Source: Sphingomonas sp. TREG-RG-20F-R18-01 (GTDB lineage: Bacteria; Pseudomonadota; Alphaproteobacteria; Sphingomonadales; Sphingomonadaceae). Taken from it: 64,000 nucleotides of DNA. The DNA is taken from assembly GCF_022662475.1 (NCBI RefSeq), contig NZ_JAKNQQ010000009.1:37433-101432 (forward strand), read 5' to 3'. The notes beneath the pieces were generated by a model, which saw only the letters and a list, made by a program, of their open reading frames with translations, was not told the DNA's origin and did no database searches. Of this stretch, positions 8,275-16,431 are shown in pieces (the stretch's first letter is position 1; every line of letters begins with the position of its first letter). The position numbers and the translations under genes are program-made.

Positions 8275-8757
8275 ATGGCTACCAAGACGCGTCTACGAAC
8301 GATGGACGAGATAGATGAAACATTGATTTCGGGGCTCGAGAGATCGGTCAGGCTTTTGCACGGTGTGGATACGAGTTTGCTTCACCTGACGGATTTCGGG
8401 AAGGTCTCTACGCTCGACGAAAGCCAAGTGGCCGCGTTGATGCCCATGCTCAATGATATGGCGCATGGTAATACGATAACGTGCGAGCAGGTCTTAGGCG
8501 GGTTGGACCTGTTGCGAACTACGCGTCGTAGCATGGCGAGGATCGAGCGGAGGAACCGACGGCTTAACGCGATGCTGTTCTGTGCCCTTGGTGTGATTGT
8601 CGTAGAGACCTTCTTGGTTGGCTATTATCAGGCCAGACCGCGTGTTGAATGGGTGCAGGTTTGTGGAGCGGATGGTTGCCGACCGCCAGTACCGCTCAGT
8701 CAGGTACAACGTCCTGAAGACCGGCAACCTTCCCGATCGGTGAGGTCTGCGCAGTAG
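8275..8757 (+). CDS. Hypothetical single-pass membrane protein
   Basis: A 160-residue protein. Residues 1-95 are a soluble helical region ('LERSVRLLHGVDTSLLHLTDF'). It is followed by a basic stretch 'RIERRNRRLN', one transmembrane helix ('AMLFCALGVIVVETFLVGYY', about 98-118) and a short tail with a C-x5-C pair. Start ATG 8275 has AGGAAAAGG upstream; the 8236 start lacks this. It is one of few plus-strand genes in this part of the plasmid. The family is unknown to me; a cytoplasmic N-terminus is suggested by the positive charges before the helix. Confidence 0.65.
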   Translation: MATKTRLRTMDEIDETLISGLERSVRLLHGVDTSLLHLTDFGKVSTLDESQVAALMPMLNDMAHGNTITCEQVLGGLDLLRTTRRSMARIERRNRRLNAMLFCALGVIVVETFLVGYYQARPRVEWVQVCGADGCRPPVPLSQVQRPEDRQPSRSVRSAQ

Positions 8758-8809
8758 CGGCGGTGTGAGACATGACGAGAGCGGGGCGGCAGCGCCGCCC
8801 CGTCGCTGG

Positions 8810-8953
8810 TCACTCTTCCCAGAGCGGCTTGAGCTTGCGGGTCCGTTTGCGAGCGGGCCGGGGTGCCGCGGGCATCCCGTTGATCGCGATCTCCGCTTGG
8901 ATGCTGGCCAGTTCCGCGAGCCATGTTTGGGTGCGTGCGGTTTGAATGTTCAT
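8810..8953 (-). CDS. Small basic protein (47 aa)
   Basis: Starts 'MNIQTARTQTWLAEL' behind the strong ribosome binding site AGAAGGAGG 7 nt before ATG 8953. It has a short amphipathic helix and then a very basic C-terminus ('RPARKRTRKLKPLWEE'). The charge suggests nucleic-acid contact, but no function is assigned. The long structured element B1 begins 38 nt upstream of its start codon. Confidence 0.65.
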   Translation of the reverse strand: MNIQTARTQTWLAELASIQAEIAINGMPAAPRPARKRTRKLKPLWEE

Positions 8954-8991
8954 CTGATCCTCCTTCTGTTCGCTTGAGACAGAGGCGGGCT

Positions 8992-9152
8992 GACGATCGG
9001 GCGGGGTCGGGGTCACAGGACCGCGAAGCGGCCGCGTAGCGGGGCGTGGGGGTGCCGATTTTGTCGTGGACGAAGTGGAGCGCAGCGGAATGCACGGCCG
9101 CGTCAAAATTGGGGGCACCGCGCATCCTTGACGCCGGCCCCGCCCGGTCGTC
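8992..9152. repeat. Family B structured element, copy B1 (leader of 8953 gene)
   Basis: The outer stem at 8992-9010 pairs with 9134-9152 over 19 positions (17 Watson-Crick and two G-T pairs on the plus strand). Inside lies the conserved family B core, which includes GACCGCGAAGCGGCCGCG, then CCGATTTTG pairing with CAAAATTGG. The core is shared with copies at 11220 and 11806; the outer stem is not. It ends 38 nt before ATG 8953. Confidence 0.8.
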
Positions 9153-9243
9153 ACGATGGAACGGCGTCGACGACAGAGCCTTTCCGGCGTTGGTGGGGCA
9201 GGGGAGGCCGCCACACAGCGCACTCCCTTCTGCCTCCGCGCCA

Positions 9244-9453
9244 TCAGGGAAGCTGGACGGTCTGCGATGCGAGGATCGCACCGGTCAGCGCGTCGCTGTC
9301 GATCTCGCCGGCGATGTAGCGGGCATTGAGCTGCTCGATCTCGTCGGAAAGGATGCCGCCTTCGTGGCGGACGTTGCCGCGTGCGAAGTCCACCTCACGG
9401 TGACGGCGCGCGCGCTCGGTTGCGCTGATCTGGTTGATCGTTTCGGTGGTCAT
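9244..9453 (-). CDS. VbhA-family antitoxin-like protein (orphan)
   Basis: A 69-residue protein with the VbhA/antitoxin-fold signature: 'ARRHREVDFARGNVRHEGG' followed by 'LNARYIAGEIDSDALTGA'. VbhA-type antitoxins insert an inhibitory helix into Fic-domain AMPylating toxins such as VbhT. The canonical inhibition motif [ST]xxxE[GN] appears only in part ('ARGNVRHEGG'). No Fic gene exists in the window. GAAAGGATCGC precedes the ATG. An orphan copy on a conjugative plasmid may neutralise a toxin in the recipient or be a remnant. Confidence 0.75.
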   Translation of the reverse strand: MTTETINQISATERARRHREVDFARGNVRHEGGILSDEIEQLNARYIAGEIDSDALTGAILASQTVQLP

Positions 9454-9478
9454 GATGCGATCCTTTCGGGATGGGAAA

Positions 9479-9502
9479 GCCCCGACGGCTGTGCGTCGGG
9501 GC
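9479..9502. terminator. Perfect 9-bp hairpin between DUF3768 gene and VbhA-like gene
   Basis: GCCCCGACG at 9479-9487 pairs with CGTCGGGGC at 9494-9502 around a 6-base loop. It lies just 3' of the DUF3768 stop on the minus strand, as a terminator or mRNA end would, but no clear U-tract follows. Confidence 0.5.
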
Positions 9503-9510
9503 GGTCTGCG

Positions 9511-9903
9511 TCATCGTTCGTCGACGCGCATGATGGTGAGGACGCGCGTGGTCTGAAAGGGATCGGCCGGATCCTCCGAGCCTGCGGTCAGGTCGAGGTT
9601 GTAATAGTCGATCTTCCAGTAACAGGGGACGCCTGCGAACTCGAACTTGCCCATGTCGTGTTCGCCGTGCGGGTTGATCGCCTCGTCGAAGGCGTCGAAG
9701 TCGCGCACCTCACGCAGGATCCGGGCGCGGTTATGCCATCCCCGGAACAGGCTGACGTCGCCGACCAGCTCGGCGATCCCGATCGTCATCACCACGCGGT
9801 TGTTGCCGGGAGCGGTGATGCGTTCGCGTAGCCAGTCGTTGAGACGGGCGATTTCGCTGACGCCACCTTTGGCGCGGTCCGAATGAGGCGTGTGCTCGGC
9901 CAT
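9511..9903 (-). CDS. DUF3768 domain protein
   Basis: A 130-residue protein that fits DUF3768 over its length: 'IARLNDWLRERI', 'VVMTIGIAEL', 'FDAFDEAINPHGEHDMGKF', 'WKIDYYNLD', 'SEDPADPFQTTRVLTIMRV'. This family is common on alphaproteobacterial plasmids and integrative elements; its function is unknown. Start ATG 9903 removes a long unrelated extension. It sits upstream of the VbhA-like gene on the same strand. Confidence 0.9.
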   Translation of the reverse strand: MAEHTPHSDRAKGGVSEIARLNDWLRERITAPGNNRVVMTIGIAELVGDVSLFRGWHNRARILREVRDFDAFDEAINPHGEHDMGKFEFAGVPCYWKIDYYNLDLTAGSEDPADPFQTTRVLTIMRVDER

Positions 9904-10152
9904 GATGGTCTCCTCGTCCTGACCCCGCCAATCGGGGTCGTTCGACAGGCGACAGGACTGCCGGGGCATAGTTCGCCCGGCGCACCCGTAGGGTCGAAAC
10001 GCAGTGGAGAAGCCCGCTTGTCGGGCTTGCGCGGGTGGACGCCCCGGCGAGGACCGAGAGCCCGAACACCCACTGATTGGCGACAAGGGGTGAGACCATT
10101 TCCGCAAGGCCCACGCTGGACTGCTGCGTCGATCGAGGCGTATCGTTCGGCC

Positions 10153-10479
10153 ATGGAAACGGCTGCCAACATTGTCACCCTGTGGCCCCGCTGGATGGAG
10201 AGCGCCGGTGAGATGCTGCGTATGAAGGCTTTGGTCCGGACGCGCTGCTGCGGCTGCGGGACGTTGATGCGGGCCGACCTCGACGACATCGTGGCACGGC
10301 ATGGCCCCGGCTATTCGCTGGTCGACAAGCTGGAGCGGTGCCGGATGGTCGAGTGTATCAGCTCGACCTTTTATCTGGCCTCGCGGACCTATGGCGGCCG
10401 GTGGACAACGTTGCTGCGCGATCCGAGACTGGTGGCGGCCTTCGAGGAGCTACCGCCTGTGCGGACGGCACGCGGCTGA
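10153..10479 (+). CDS. Hypothetical protein with CxxC pair
   Basis: A 108-residue plus-strand reading frame with 'RTRCCGCGTLMRADLDDIV' and a later Cys in 'LERCRMVECIS', a possible small zinc-ribbon-like fold. The ribosome binding site is weak (GAGG about 17 nt upstream of ATG 10153). It is opposite in direction to its neighbours. I recognise no family, but the cysteine spacing and coding character support a real gene. Confidence 0.55.
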   Translation: METAANIVTLWPRWMESAGEMLRMKALVRTRCCGCGTLMRADLDDIVARHGPGYSLVDKLERCRMVECISSTFYLASRTYGGRWTTLLRDPRLVAAFEELPPVRTARG

Positions 10480-10564
10480 CCGCTCGGCTTGCCTTGAAGC
10501 GGTAACGATTGAGGCGTATATAGTCCGGGCTGCGATAGCGTACTCCGGTACGTCATTTCCTGAG

Positions 10565-10625
10565 CCCCGGATGTTAGCGCGTCCGGGGTTCAAATTTTAA
10601 GGACACCCGGTGTTAGCGCACCGGG
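10565..10625. terminator. Tandem hairpins between convergent genes
   Basis: Two stem-loops sit back to back. CCCCGGA (10565-10571) pairs with 10582-10588, and CCCGGTG (10606-10612) pairs with 10619-10625. Both loops contain TTAGCG. They separate the plus gene ending at 10479 from the minus gene ending at 10641, so they can act as terminators for both strands. Confidence 0.6.
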
Positions 10626-10640
10626 CATCCCCACCTCGGC

Positions 10641-10751
10641 CTAGTGGCGCGACAGCTCGATGATTTTCACCACCAAGCTGAGGATCGCGACGACGAGCGT
10701 CGCGGTGCCGAGAACCAATGCTACGACAGTTTCAACTCCGATATAGATCAC
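10641..10751 (-). CDS. Very small hydrophobic peptide (holin-like/toxin-like)
   Basis: The peptide is one membrane helix, 'VALVLGTATLVVAILSLVVK', with a short charged tail 'IIELSRH', as in small type I toxins or holin-like peptides. Upstream lies AAGGAGGTGATC (about 10746-10757), the full complement of the 16S rRNA 3' end, yet there is no ATG at the proper distance. In-frame choices are GTG 10751 (inside the SD), ATC 10742, or far-upstream codons. The start is therefore unresolved. Function is inferred from size and hydrophobicity only. Confidence 0.5.
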   Translation of the reverse strand: MIYIGVETVVALVLGTATLVVAILSLVVKIIELSRH

Positions 10752-10836
10752 CTCCTTCGACCGCCCGAGCTGGGCGGCCGAGGGCCGGATAGGACCTATG
10801 GGCCGGTCGGGCCAGCGGCATGTGGGGGGCGCCGGA

Positions 10837-11178
10837 TCATCCGGGCTGGGTGAGGATGCGGTGGGCATCGAGGATACGCTGTGCGACTTCATCGCTGCGC
10901 TGCTGGGCGCGGATGATCGGGACGGCGTGCCCGCGAGCGGCGCGTTCGGTTAGCTTGGCGATCTCGGCAGTGATGGTGGCGGCGTGTGCGTCGATGTCCG
11001 ACTGCGGCCATGCGTGCAGTACGCCGTGGAGCTGGTTCTCGATTTCCTGATCGAAGCAGGTCTCGTGATCGAGTACCTCCTCGAGCTGGCGGATCGTCGC
11101 GAACCCGTCGCGCTGGGCTGGCCAGTAGCCGGTCTCATGCGGGGCGAAGTACCGGATGCGGGTATTGATGTCAGTCAT
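10837..11178 (-). CDS. Hypothetical plasmid protein (113 aa)
   Basis: Starts 'MTDINTRIRYFAPHETGYW' at ATG 11178 with GGAGGAC upstream. The rest is mostly helical and acidic ('IRQLEEVLDHETCFDQEIEN'). I recognise no family. It is preceded by structured element B2, whose outer stem ends 41 nt before the start codon. It is probably transcribed with the small peptide gene downstream. Confidence 0.68.
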   Translation of the reverse strand: MTDINTRIRYFAPHETGYWPAQRDGFATIRQLEEVLDHETCFDQEIENQLHGVLHAWPQSDIDAHAATITAEIAKLTERAARGHAVPIIRAQQRSDEVAQRILDAHRILTQPG

Positions 11179-11219
11179 TGGTATGTCCTCCAGTTCGTCG
11201 AAATGACGGGGAGGATGGG

Positions 11220-11366
11220 GAGGTCTGGCGCACGTCGGGTCAGGGACCGCGCAAGCGGCCGCGCCAGCGGGGCGTGGTGGAGCCGATTTTCTTGGGCAGG
11301 CCCACTTGGGCCTGTTCACGAAAATTGGGGGACCGCGAATCCTTGAGGCGACGTGCGCCAGACCTC
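11220..11366. repeat. Family B structured element, copy B2 (leader of 11178 gene)
   Basis: A perfect 18-bp inverted repeat at 11220-11237 and 11349-11366 (arms begin GAGGTCTGGCGC) encloses the family B core. The inner arms GATTTTC and GAAAATT also pair, and CAGGCCC pairs with GGGCCTG around ACTT in the apical part. The outer and inner arms differ from B1 and B3 but keep pairing. Confidence 0.85.
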
Positions 11367-11475
11367 ATGCTGGGAGGCCATAGGGAAGAGTTTTTCAGAC
11401 TACGTCCGGCTTTGCCGGTCCCTGCGCCGAGCATGGCGTAGCCACGCACAGGTGCTGCTTCTCTCGGCGGTGAGC

Positions 11476-11500
11476 AAAAAAAGGGGGCCGAAGCCCCCTT
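11476..11500 (-). terminator. Rho-independent terminator of 11505-11762
   Basis: On the minus strand GGGGGC pairs with GCCCCC around a TTCG tetraloop and is followed by seven U residues. It starts 4 nt past the stop codon of the coiled-coil membrane protein. Confidence 0.9.
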
Positions 11501-11504
11501 GGTG

Positions 11505-11762
11505 TCAGTGCCGCAGGATCGACACCAGCGTTCCGATCGCGGTCAGGGCCACGATGGTAAAGCCGACGATGCTGATGACCCAGGTTTGGGTCTTCATGTG
11601 CGTCTCGAGCGACCGTTGCAGGCCGTCGATTTTCTCCTGAAGCGGCTTTGTCGCGTCTCCAACCATATCGTCGATATACTCCTCGATGCTGGCTACCACC
11701 AGCTTTGCCTGATCGTCTGAGACGTTGATGGATTTGAGTGTTTGATACAGATCAACCTGCAT
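11505..11762 (-). CDS. Small coiled-coil membrane protein (DUF1640-like)
   Basis: An 85-residue protein. Residues 1-55 form a helical or coiled-coil region ('DQAKLVVASIEEYIDDMV', 'QEKIDGLQRSLETHM'), then comes a C-terminal transmembrane helix ('WVISIVGFTIVALTAIGTLV'). The architecture is like CCDC90/DUF1640 proteins often found near mobile elements. The ribosome binding site is GGGAG. It has its own terminator downstream and element B3 upstream, so it looks like a stand-alone transcription unit. Confidence 0.75.
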   Translation of the reverse strand: MQVDLYQTLKSINVSDDQAKLVVASIEEYIDDMVGDATKPLQEKIDGLQRSLETHMKTQTWVISIVGFTIVALTAIGTLVSILRH

Positions 11763-11805
11763 AGCGTTCTCCCGTTAGTTGCACGTATTTGTGCGGGAGT
11801 ACCGG

Positions 11806-11931
11806 GACATGGGCTCCGGGCGATCGGGTCAGGGACCGCGAAGCGGCCGCGCCAGCGGGGCGTGGGGGAGCCGATTTGCGCAGCAAATTGGGGGAACCGC
11901 GCATCCTTGAGGCGATCGCCGCACCCATGTC
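11806..11931. repeat. Family B structured element, copy B3 (leader of 11762 gene)
   Basis: GACATGGG (11806-11813) pairs with CCCATGTC (11924-11931), and GGCGATCG (11819-11826) pairs with CGATCGCC (11913-11920). Both enclose the conserved family B core; the inner arms GATTTGC and GCAAATT pair around a tiny loop. It ends 43 nt before ATG 11762. Confidence 0.85.
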
Positions 11932-12582
11932 ATACTACCACGACACGAATGAGCAGTTCTCCCACAGGTGCCGCAGCCGCGCGTAGCGCGGGGACGAGGC
12001 GGGCTCGATGCCCGGCTTGGCCCCTCTCTTTTGCGCTGAAAGCGCGGGGGTGGGACGGGCTCGATGCCCGTCCTGGCCCTGACCTGTTTGCGCCTGACGA
12101 AGGCGCGGGGGCCTTTCGGCCCCCATCTGGTCAGGCGAAGGGGTCGTATTCGTTGTTATGAAGATATCCGCATAAGAATGATTATGATCCCTGGGAGATT
12201 ATGTAGACTCCGCAGCCATGGCCCATCCGGCCGGGCGTCTGGCCCGGACGGACTGCACATAATCAAAACGCCCGTACCCGCCGAGCAATGGCATGTACCG
12301 ACCACAGACAGTCGTTCGCTTTTCCTTCGGTGCACGTCCGGATCCGACAAAAGCCGCCAATCAAGCTGATCGAAGCGGATGATCGGCAATGCGCCCTGTT
12401 CGCGGCACTCAATGGCACTAGCGCGACCTGAAAGATTCCATGGCGAGGTGGATAGCGGCTGGGCCCGACGGCAGATCTTTGACGCGTCGCCATTGCGGGC
12501 GCGAAGCTAGAGCCAAGCATCCGCTTCTCAAGTCCGGCGATAAATGCGAAACGCAAGGCGAGGACACGATACGGGACGACGC
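11932..12582. other. Hairpin-rich non-coding stretch upstream of the histidine kinase
   Basis: No gene is supported here. It holds several strong stem-loops: GACGGGC/GCCCGTC near 12054-12072, GGGGGCC/GGCCCCC near 12107-12124, and CCGGGC/GCCCGG near 12231-12247. Some may terminate the minus-strand unit or act in the kinase 5' region. Reading frames in this stretch lack coding character. Confidence 0.5.
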
Positions 12583-15500
12583 ATGGCCGCCACACAATTC
12601 GTGCCGCCTCCGGGCTGGCACACTCCGCCCGAGGGTATGGTCGACCTTGTTCGTGGGTTGGATTGGTCCAATACCTATCTTGGTCCGGCTGAGCTGTGGT
12701 CGCCAAGCCTTCGACTGGCGACAGATGTCGTGCTCGCTTCCGCGTTCCCGATGGCGCTCCGTTGGGGCCCGGAGTTCGTCCTCCTTTACAATGACGCGTA
12801 TCGACCGATCCTGGGCGACAAGCATCCATGGGCGCTCGGCCGACCCGCGCGCGAAGCCTGGTCGGAGGTGTGGCCTCAGATCGAGGCCGCCCACGTCGCT
12901 ATCCTCGACGGCGACACGCCCTCCATGTTCGCCGAGGACATGCTGCTGCGCATCCAGCGTCACGGCGGCGTTTCGGAGGACGGGCGCTTCACGCTCGGCT
13001 ACAGCCCGGTCGTCGACCCCGCTGCGCCGACCGGGATAGGCGGCGTACTGGTCACGGCGGTCGAAACGACGCACCGCGTCGCCGCTGAGGCGGCGCTGCG
13101 TGCCAGCGATGAACGCTACGAACTTGCGCTAGGTGCGGCCGGTGCGATCGGCACCTGGGATTGGGATATCGTCAATGACCGAGTGATCGCCAATTCGACT
13201 TTCGCCGAGCGCTTCTCGGTCGATCCGAAGCGGGCCCAGGAGGGCACGCCGATCGCCGATTTCGTCGCGGGGATTCATCCCGAGGATCGTGATCGGGTTG
13301 CTCGCGAGATCGAAGAGGCGATGCGACCCGGCGCCGATTTCCTGTCCGAATATCGATTGCTCAAAACCGATGGCGCAATTGTCTGGGTCATCGTTCGCGG
13401 CAGCTGCCATTTTGACGAAAGTGGCAAGGCGGTACGGTTCCCCGGCGCCGCGGTCGATATCACCGACCGCAAGGTCGCCGAAGCCGCGCTCGACGAAAAT
13501 CGCAGCTTCCTGAGCGATATCCTGCGGTCATCCGGCGAGGCCTTCTACGCGGTCGATCGCGAGGGTACCACGACGCTGTGCAACCAGGCTTTTCTCCGGA
13601 TGATCGGTTTCAAGGAGGAAGCCGAGGCGATTGGGCGCAAGCTCCACGACGTTATCCATCACACCCATCCGGATGGGGCGCATTACGACAAGGCTGACTG
13701 TCCGATCTATATCTGTGCGTCGTCCGGGGCCGAGGCTCACGTCGCCAATGAATGTTTCTACCGGCTCGATGGCACCCCCTTTCCCGTCGAATATTGGGTG
13801 TCGCCGATATTTCGCAACGGCGTGCACCAGGGGGCGATCTGCACCTTCGTCGACATCACCGATCGCCGCGCGGCCGAGGATGAGCTGGCGCGGAGCATCG
13901 CGGACTTCACGGCGCTGTCACAAGCCGCCCCCAACCACGTCTGGGCGGCGCGTCCCGATGGCATGGTCGATTGGTTCAACGACAGGATTTATGAATATTG
14001 CGGAGCTGAGGAGGCCGATCTCGTCGATGGCGGCTGGATCAGTCTTGTTCATCCTGACGACCGCGCCGACGCCGGCGCTCGCTGGGCGGCCGCCGTCGCT
14101 TCCGGCGACGATTATCAGACCGAGTTCCGGATCAGGCGTGCGGATGGCGCCTTCCGGTGGCATCTCGTGCGGGCACTGCCGACCCGGAATGCGGCAGGCA
14201 GGATACAGCGCTGGATCGGCACCAACACCGATATCGACGACCAGAGGAATGCGGTCGACGCGCTAGCCGCGTTCAACGCCACGCTCAAGCAGCGCGTCGC
14301 CGAGGAGGCGGCCGAACGAGACCGGTTATGGCAGACGTCGCAGGATCTGCTGGTGGTCGTCGATCCGAGCGGCAGGTTCAAGGCTGCCAACCCTGCCTGG
14401 ACCACGACGCTGGGGTGGCTGCCGAACGAGGTCGTCGGCAAGAACCATATGGACTTCGTCCATCCAGACGATCAGCCGAGCAGTCGCGGTGCGTTGGCAC
14501 ACGCGCTCGATGCCCCGCTGCCGGCTTTTGAAAACCGGTGTCTGCACAAGGACGGCAGCATTCGGTGGATCGCCTGGATCGCTTCGGCCGATAATGGCCT
14601 CGTTTATGCGACCGGGCGCAACATCACCGCCGAGAAGGAGGCTGATGCCGCGCTTGCTGAAACCCAGGATGCCTTGCGCCAGAGCCAGAAGATGGAAGCG
14701 GTCGGCCAGCTAACGGGCGGGATCGCGCATGACTTCAACAATATGCTCGCTGTCGTCATGGGCTCGCTGGAGTTGCTCGGCCGCCGTCTGGGCGACGATG
14801 ATCCTCGGGCACGGCGCTATATCGATGCGGCGACGGACGGCGCGCGGCGGGCGGCCCTCCTAACCCAACGCCTGCTCGCCTTTTCGCGGCAGCAGCCGCT
14901 GCAACCGCTAGCGCTCGACGTCAACAAGCTGGTCTCCGGCATGGCCGATCTGCTCCTGCATTCGCTGGGAGCGACAATCCGCTTCGAATCCGTCCTGGCA
15001 GGCGGCCTGTGGCAGACGCATGCCGATCCCAACCAGCTCGAAAACATCGTCCTCAATCTCGCCGTGAACGCCCGCGACGCCATGCCCGATGGTGGCCACC
15101 TGACCATCGAGACACAGAACGCCCATCTCGACGATCGATATGCCGCTGAGCATATCGGTGTGAGCGCCGGACATTATGTTCTCATCGCAATCACCGACAC
15201 CGGCGTAGGCATGCCGCCTGAGGTGCTCGAAAAGGCGTTCGACCCCTTCTACACGACCAAGCCCGTCGGCAAGGGCACCGGGCTTGGCCTCAGCCAGGTC
15301 TACGGCTTCGTGAAGCAAACCGGCGGTCATGTGAAAATCTACACGGAGGTCGGCGAAGGAACGACGATCAAGATCTATCTGCCGCGCCTTCGCGGAGAGC
15401 GGCCAGCAGAAGAGCAGGTTGCCTCTGCCGTGGCCCTTGAGTTCGGTGATGCGCGCGAGGTGATCCTGGTGGTCGAGGATGACCCCGCTGTGCGACAGTT

Positions 15501-15819
15501 CAGTATCGAGGCGCTTGCCGAGCTCGGCTACTCGACCCTGGAAGCGGACGGCGCCGAAAAGGCGCTCAAGTTGATCGACACCCATCCCGAGATCGTCCTC
15601 CTGTTTACCGACGTGGTTATGCCGGATGTGAACGGGGCCCGTCTGGCGGAGGAGGCGCGTCGCCGCAGACCAGATATCAAGGTTCTCTTCACGACCGGCT
15701 ACACCCGCAATGCGGTCGTCCACAACGGGGTGCTCGATCACGGTGTTGATCTGATCGGCAAACCGTTCACGATAGAGAGCCTGGCAGCGAAACTCCGGCT
15801 CGTTCTCGAAAAAGCCTAA
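12583..15819 (+). CDS. PAS-domain hybrid histidine kinase with receiver domain
   Basis: A protein of about 1078 residues (an ATG at 12544 would add 13). An N-terminal sensor block has 'DWSNTYLGPAELW' and 'LLYNDAYRPILGDKHP', typical of alphaproteobacterial GAF/PAS hybrid kinases. PAS repeats follow at about 170-300, 305-425, 430-560 and 575-690. The HisKA domain has 'GGIAHDFNNM' with the phospho-accepting His near 716. HATPase motifs are 'NLAVNARDAM', 'DTGVGM' and 'GTGLGL'. The C-terminal receiver (about 960-1075) has 'VVEDD' and Asp in 'LLFTDVVMPD'. No transmembrane helix is obvious, so it is probably a cytosolic sensor. No partner regulator is adjacent. Confidence 0.93.
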   Translation: MAATQFVPPPGWHTPPEGMVDLVRGLDWSNTYLGPAELWSPSLRLATDVVLASAFPMALRWGPEFVLLYNDAYRPILGDKHPWALGRPAREAWSEVWPQIEAAHVAILDGDTPSMFAEDMLLRIQRHGGVSEDGRFTLGYSPVVDPAAPTGIGGVLVTAVETTHRVAAEAALRASDERYELALGAAGAIGTWDWDIVNDRVIANSTFAERFSVDPKRAQEGTPIADFVAGIHPEDRDRVAREIEEAMRPGADFLSEYRLLKTDGAIVWVIVRGSCHFDESGKAVRFPGAAVDITDRKVAEAALDENRSFLSDILRSSGEAFYAVDREGTTTLCNQAFLRMIGFKEEAEAIGRKLHDVIHHTHPDGAHYDKADCPIYICASSGAEAHVANECFYRLDGTPFPVEYWVSPIFRNGVHQGAICTFVDITDRRAAEDELARSIADFTALSQAAPNHVWAARPDGMVDWFNDRIYEYCGAEEADLVDGGWISLVHPDDRADAGARWAAAVASGDDYQTEFRIRRADGAFRWHLVRALPTRNAAGRIQRWIGTNTDIDDQRNAVDALAAFNATLKQRVAEEAAERDRLWQTSQDLLVVVDPSGRFKAANPAWTTTLGWLPNEVVGKNHMDFVHPDDQPSSRGALAHALDAPLPAFENRCLHKDGSIRWIAWIASADNGLVYATGRNITAEKEADAALAETQDALRQSQKMEAVGQLTGGIAHDFNNMLAVVMGSLELLGRRLGDDDPRARRYIDAATDGARRAALLTQRLLAFSRQQPLQPLALDVNKLVSGMADLLLHSLGATIRFESVLAGGLWQTHADPNQLENIVLNLAVNARDAMPDGGHLTIETQNAHLDDRYAAEHIGVSAGHYVLIAITDTGVGMPPEVLEKAFDPFYTTKPVGKGTGLGLSQVYGFVKQTGGHVKIYTEVGEGTTIKIYLPRLRGERPAEEQVASAVALEFGDAREVILVVEDDPAVRQFSIEALAELGYSTLEADGAEKALKLIDTHPEIVLLFTDVVMPDVNGARLAEEARRRRPDIKVLFTTGYTRNAVVHNGVLDHGVDLIGKPFTIESLAAKLRLVLEKA

Positions 15820-16227
15820 GGAGCGAAGGCTGGACTATGGCGCTTCGTTCCCGCTCTGGTGCGACGAGCGACATCGGCTACCCAAGCATTGGGGGTCACC
15901 TCATCAACAGGCGAAATCGTTTCCGTGCGGCGGCGAGCCTCGATTGTGTGAATTTCAGTCCGACTGATTTCGGGCCTCAAGTCTGAGGTAGCTGCCGTCA
16001 ACGCCCCTGGCCTGACGCGGCGGTTGTCGACCAGAGCCAGTCGTTCTGCGGTGCCGATCGGGCAGCCGCCGGATGCCGGCTCTTGGCAACACCTGCCGTT
16101 CGACACGTCGCTGGTGAACGGCAAAATTGTCCCAGACGTCGCCATTCCCGTCTTCTTTCCAGCACTTTGATTATGTTCAGTTCGGCCGGGCGCAAAGCCC
16201 GGCCGAACCGGGCTGATCCGACCGGAT
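15820..16227. other. Non-coding gap after the histidine kinase
   Basis: About 400 bp with no reading frame that looks coding on either strand. It ends with the strong hairpin at 16181-16207. Confidence 0.4.
16181..16207. terminator. Perfect 11-bp hairpin 3' of the 56-aa gene
   Basis: TTCGGCCGGGC at 16181-16191 pairs with 16197-16207 around GCAAA. It lies 20 nt past the stop codon of the minus-strand gene 16228-16398 and could terminate it, though no U-run follows. Confidence 0.55.
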
Positions 16228-16398
16228 CTACATAAGCTCGAATGGGTCATAATCGTTCACGACCACGACCGAGCTGTCGTGATCTTCGGCGGTGATGACG
16301 GCGTATTGTGTGCCGATGGCGATGACCATGGTTGCCACCATCAGGGTCTTTGCAAGGCTCATGGCGTTTTTGCGGGCGATCCAGATATCGTTGAACAT
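16228..16398 (-). CDS. Small membrane protein (56 aa)
   Basis: Starts 'MFNDIWIARKNAMSLAK' at ATG 16398 with AGGAG 9 nt upstream. It has one hydrophobic segment ('TLMVATMVIAIGTQYAVI') and an acidic tail ('DYDPFELM'). It resembles single-pass membrane peptides; no family is recognised. It is followed by a perfect hairpin. Confidence 0.5.
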   Translation of the reverse strand: MFNDIWIARKNAMSLAKTLMVATMVIAIGTQYAVITAEDHDSSVVVVNDYDPFELM

Positions 16399-16431
16399 GT
16401 CCGAGGCTCCTGTGAAGCCGGCGGGGTTCAT

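Noticed and set aside
15816..16250. 144-codon minus-strand frame after the histidine kinase
   Set aside because: Low-complexity, Arg/Pro-rich translation without RBS or coupling; looks like chance.
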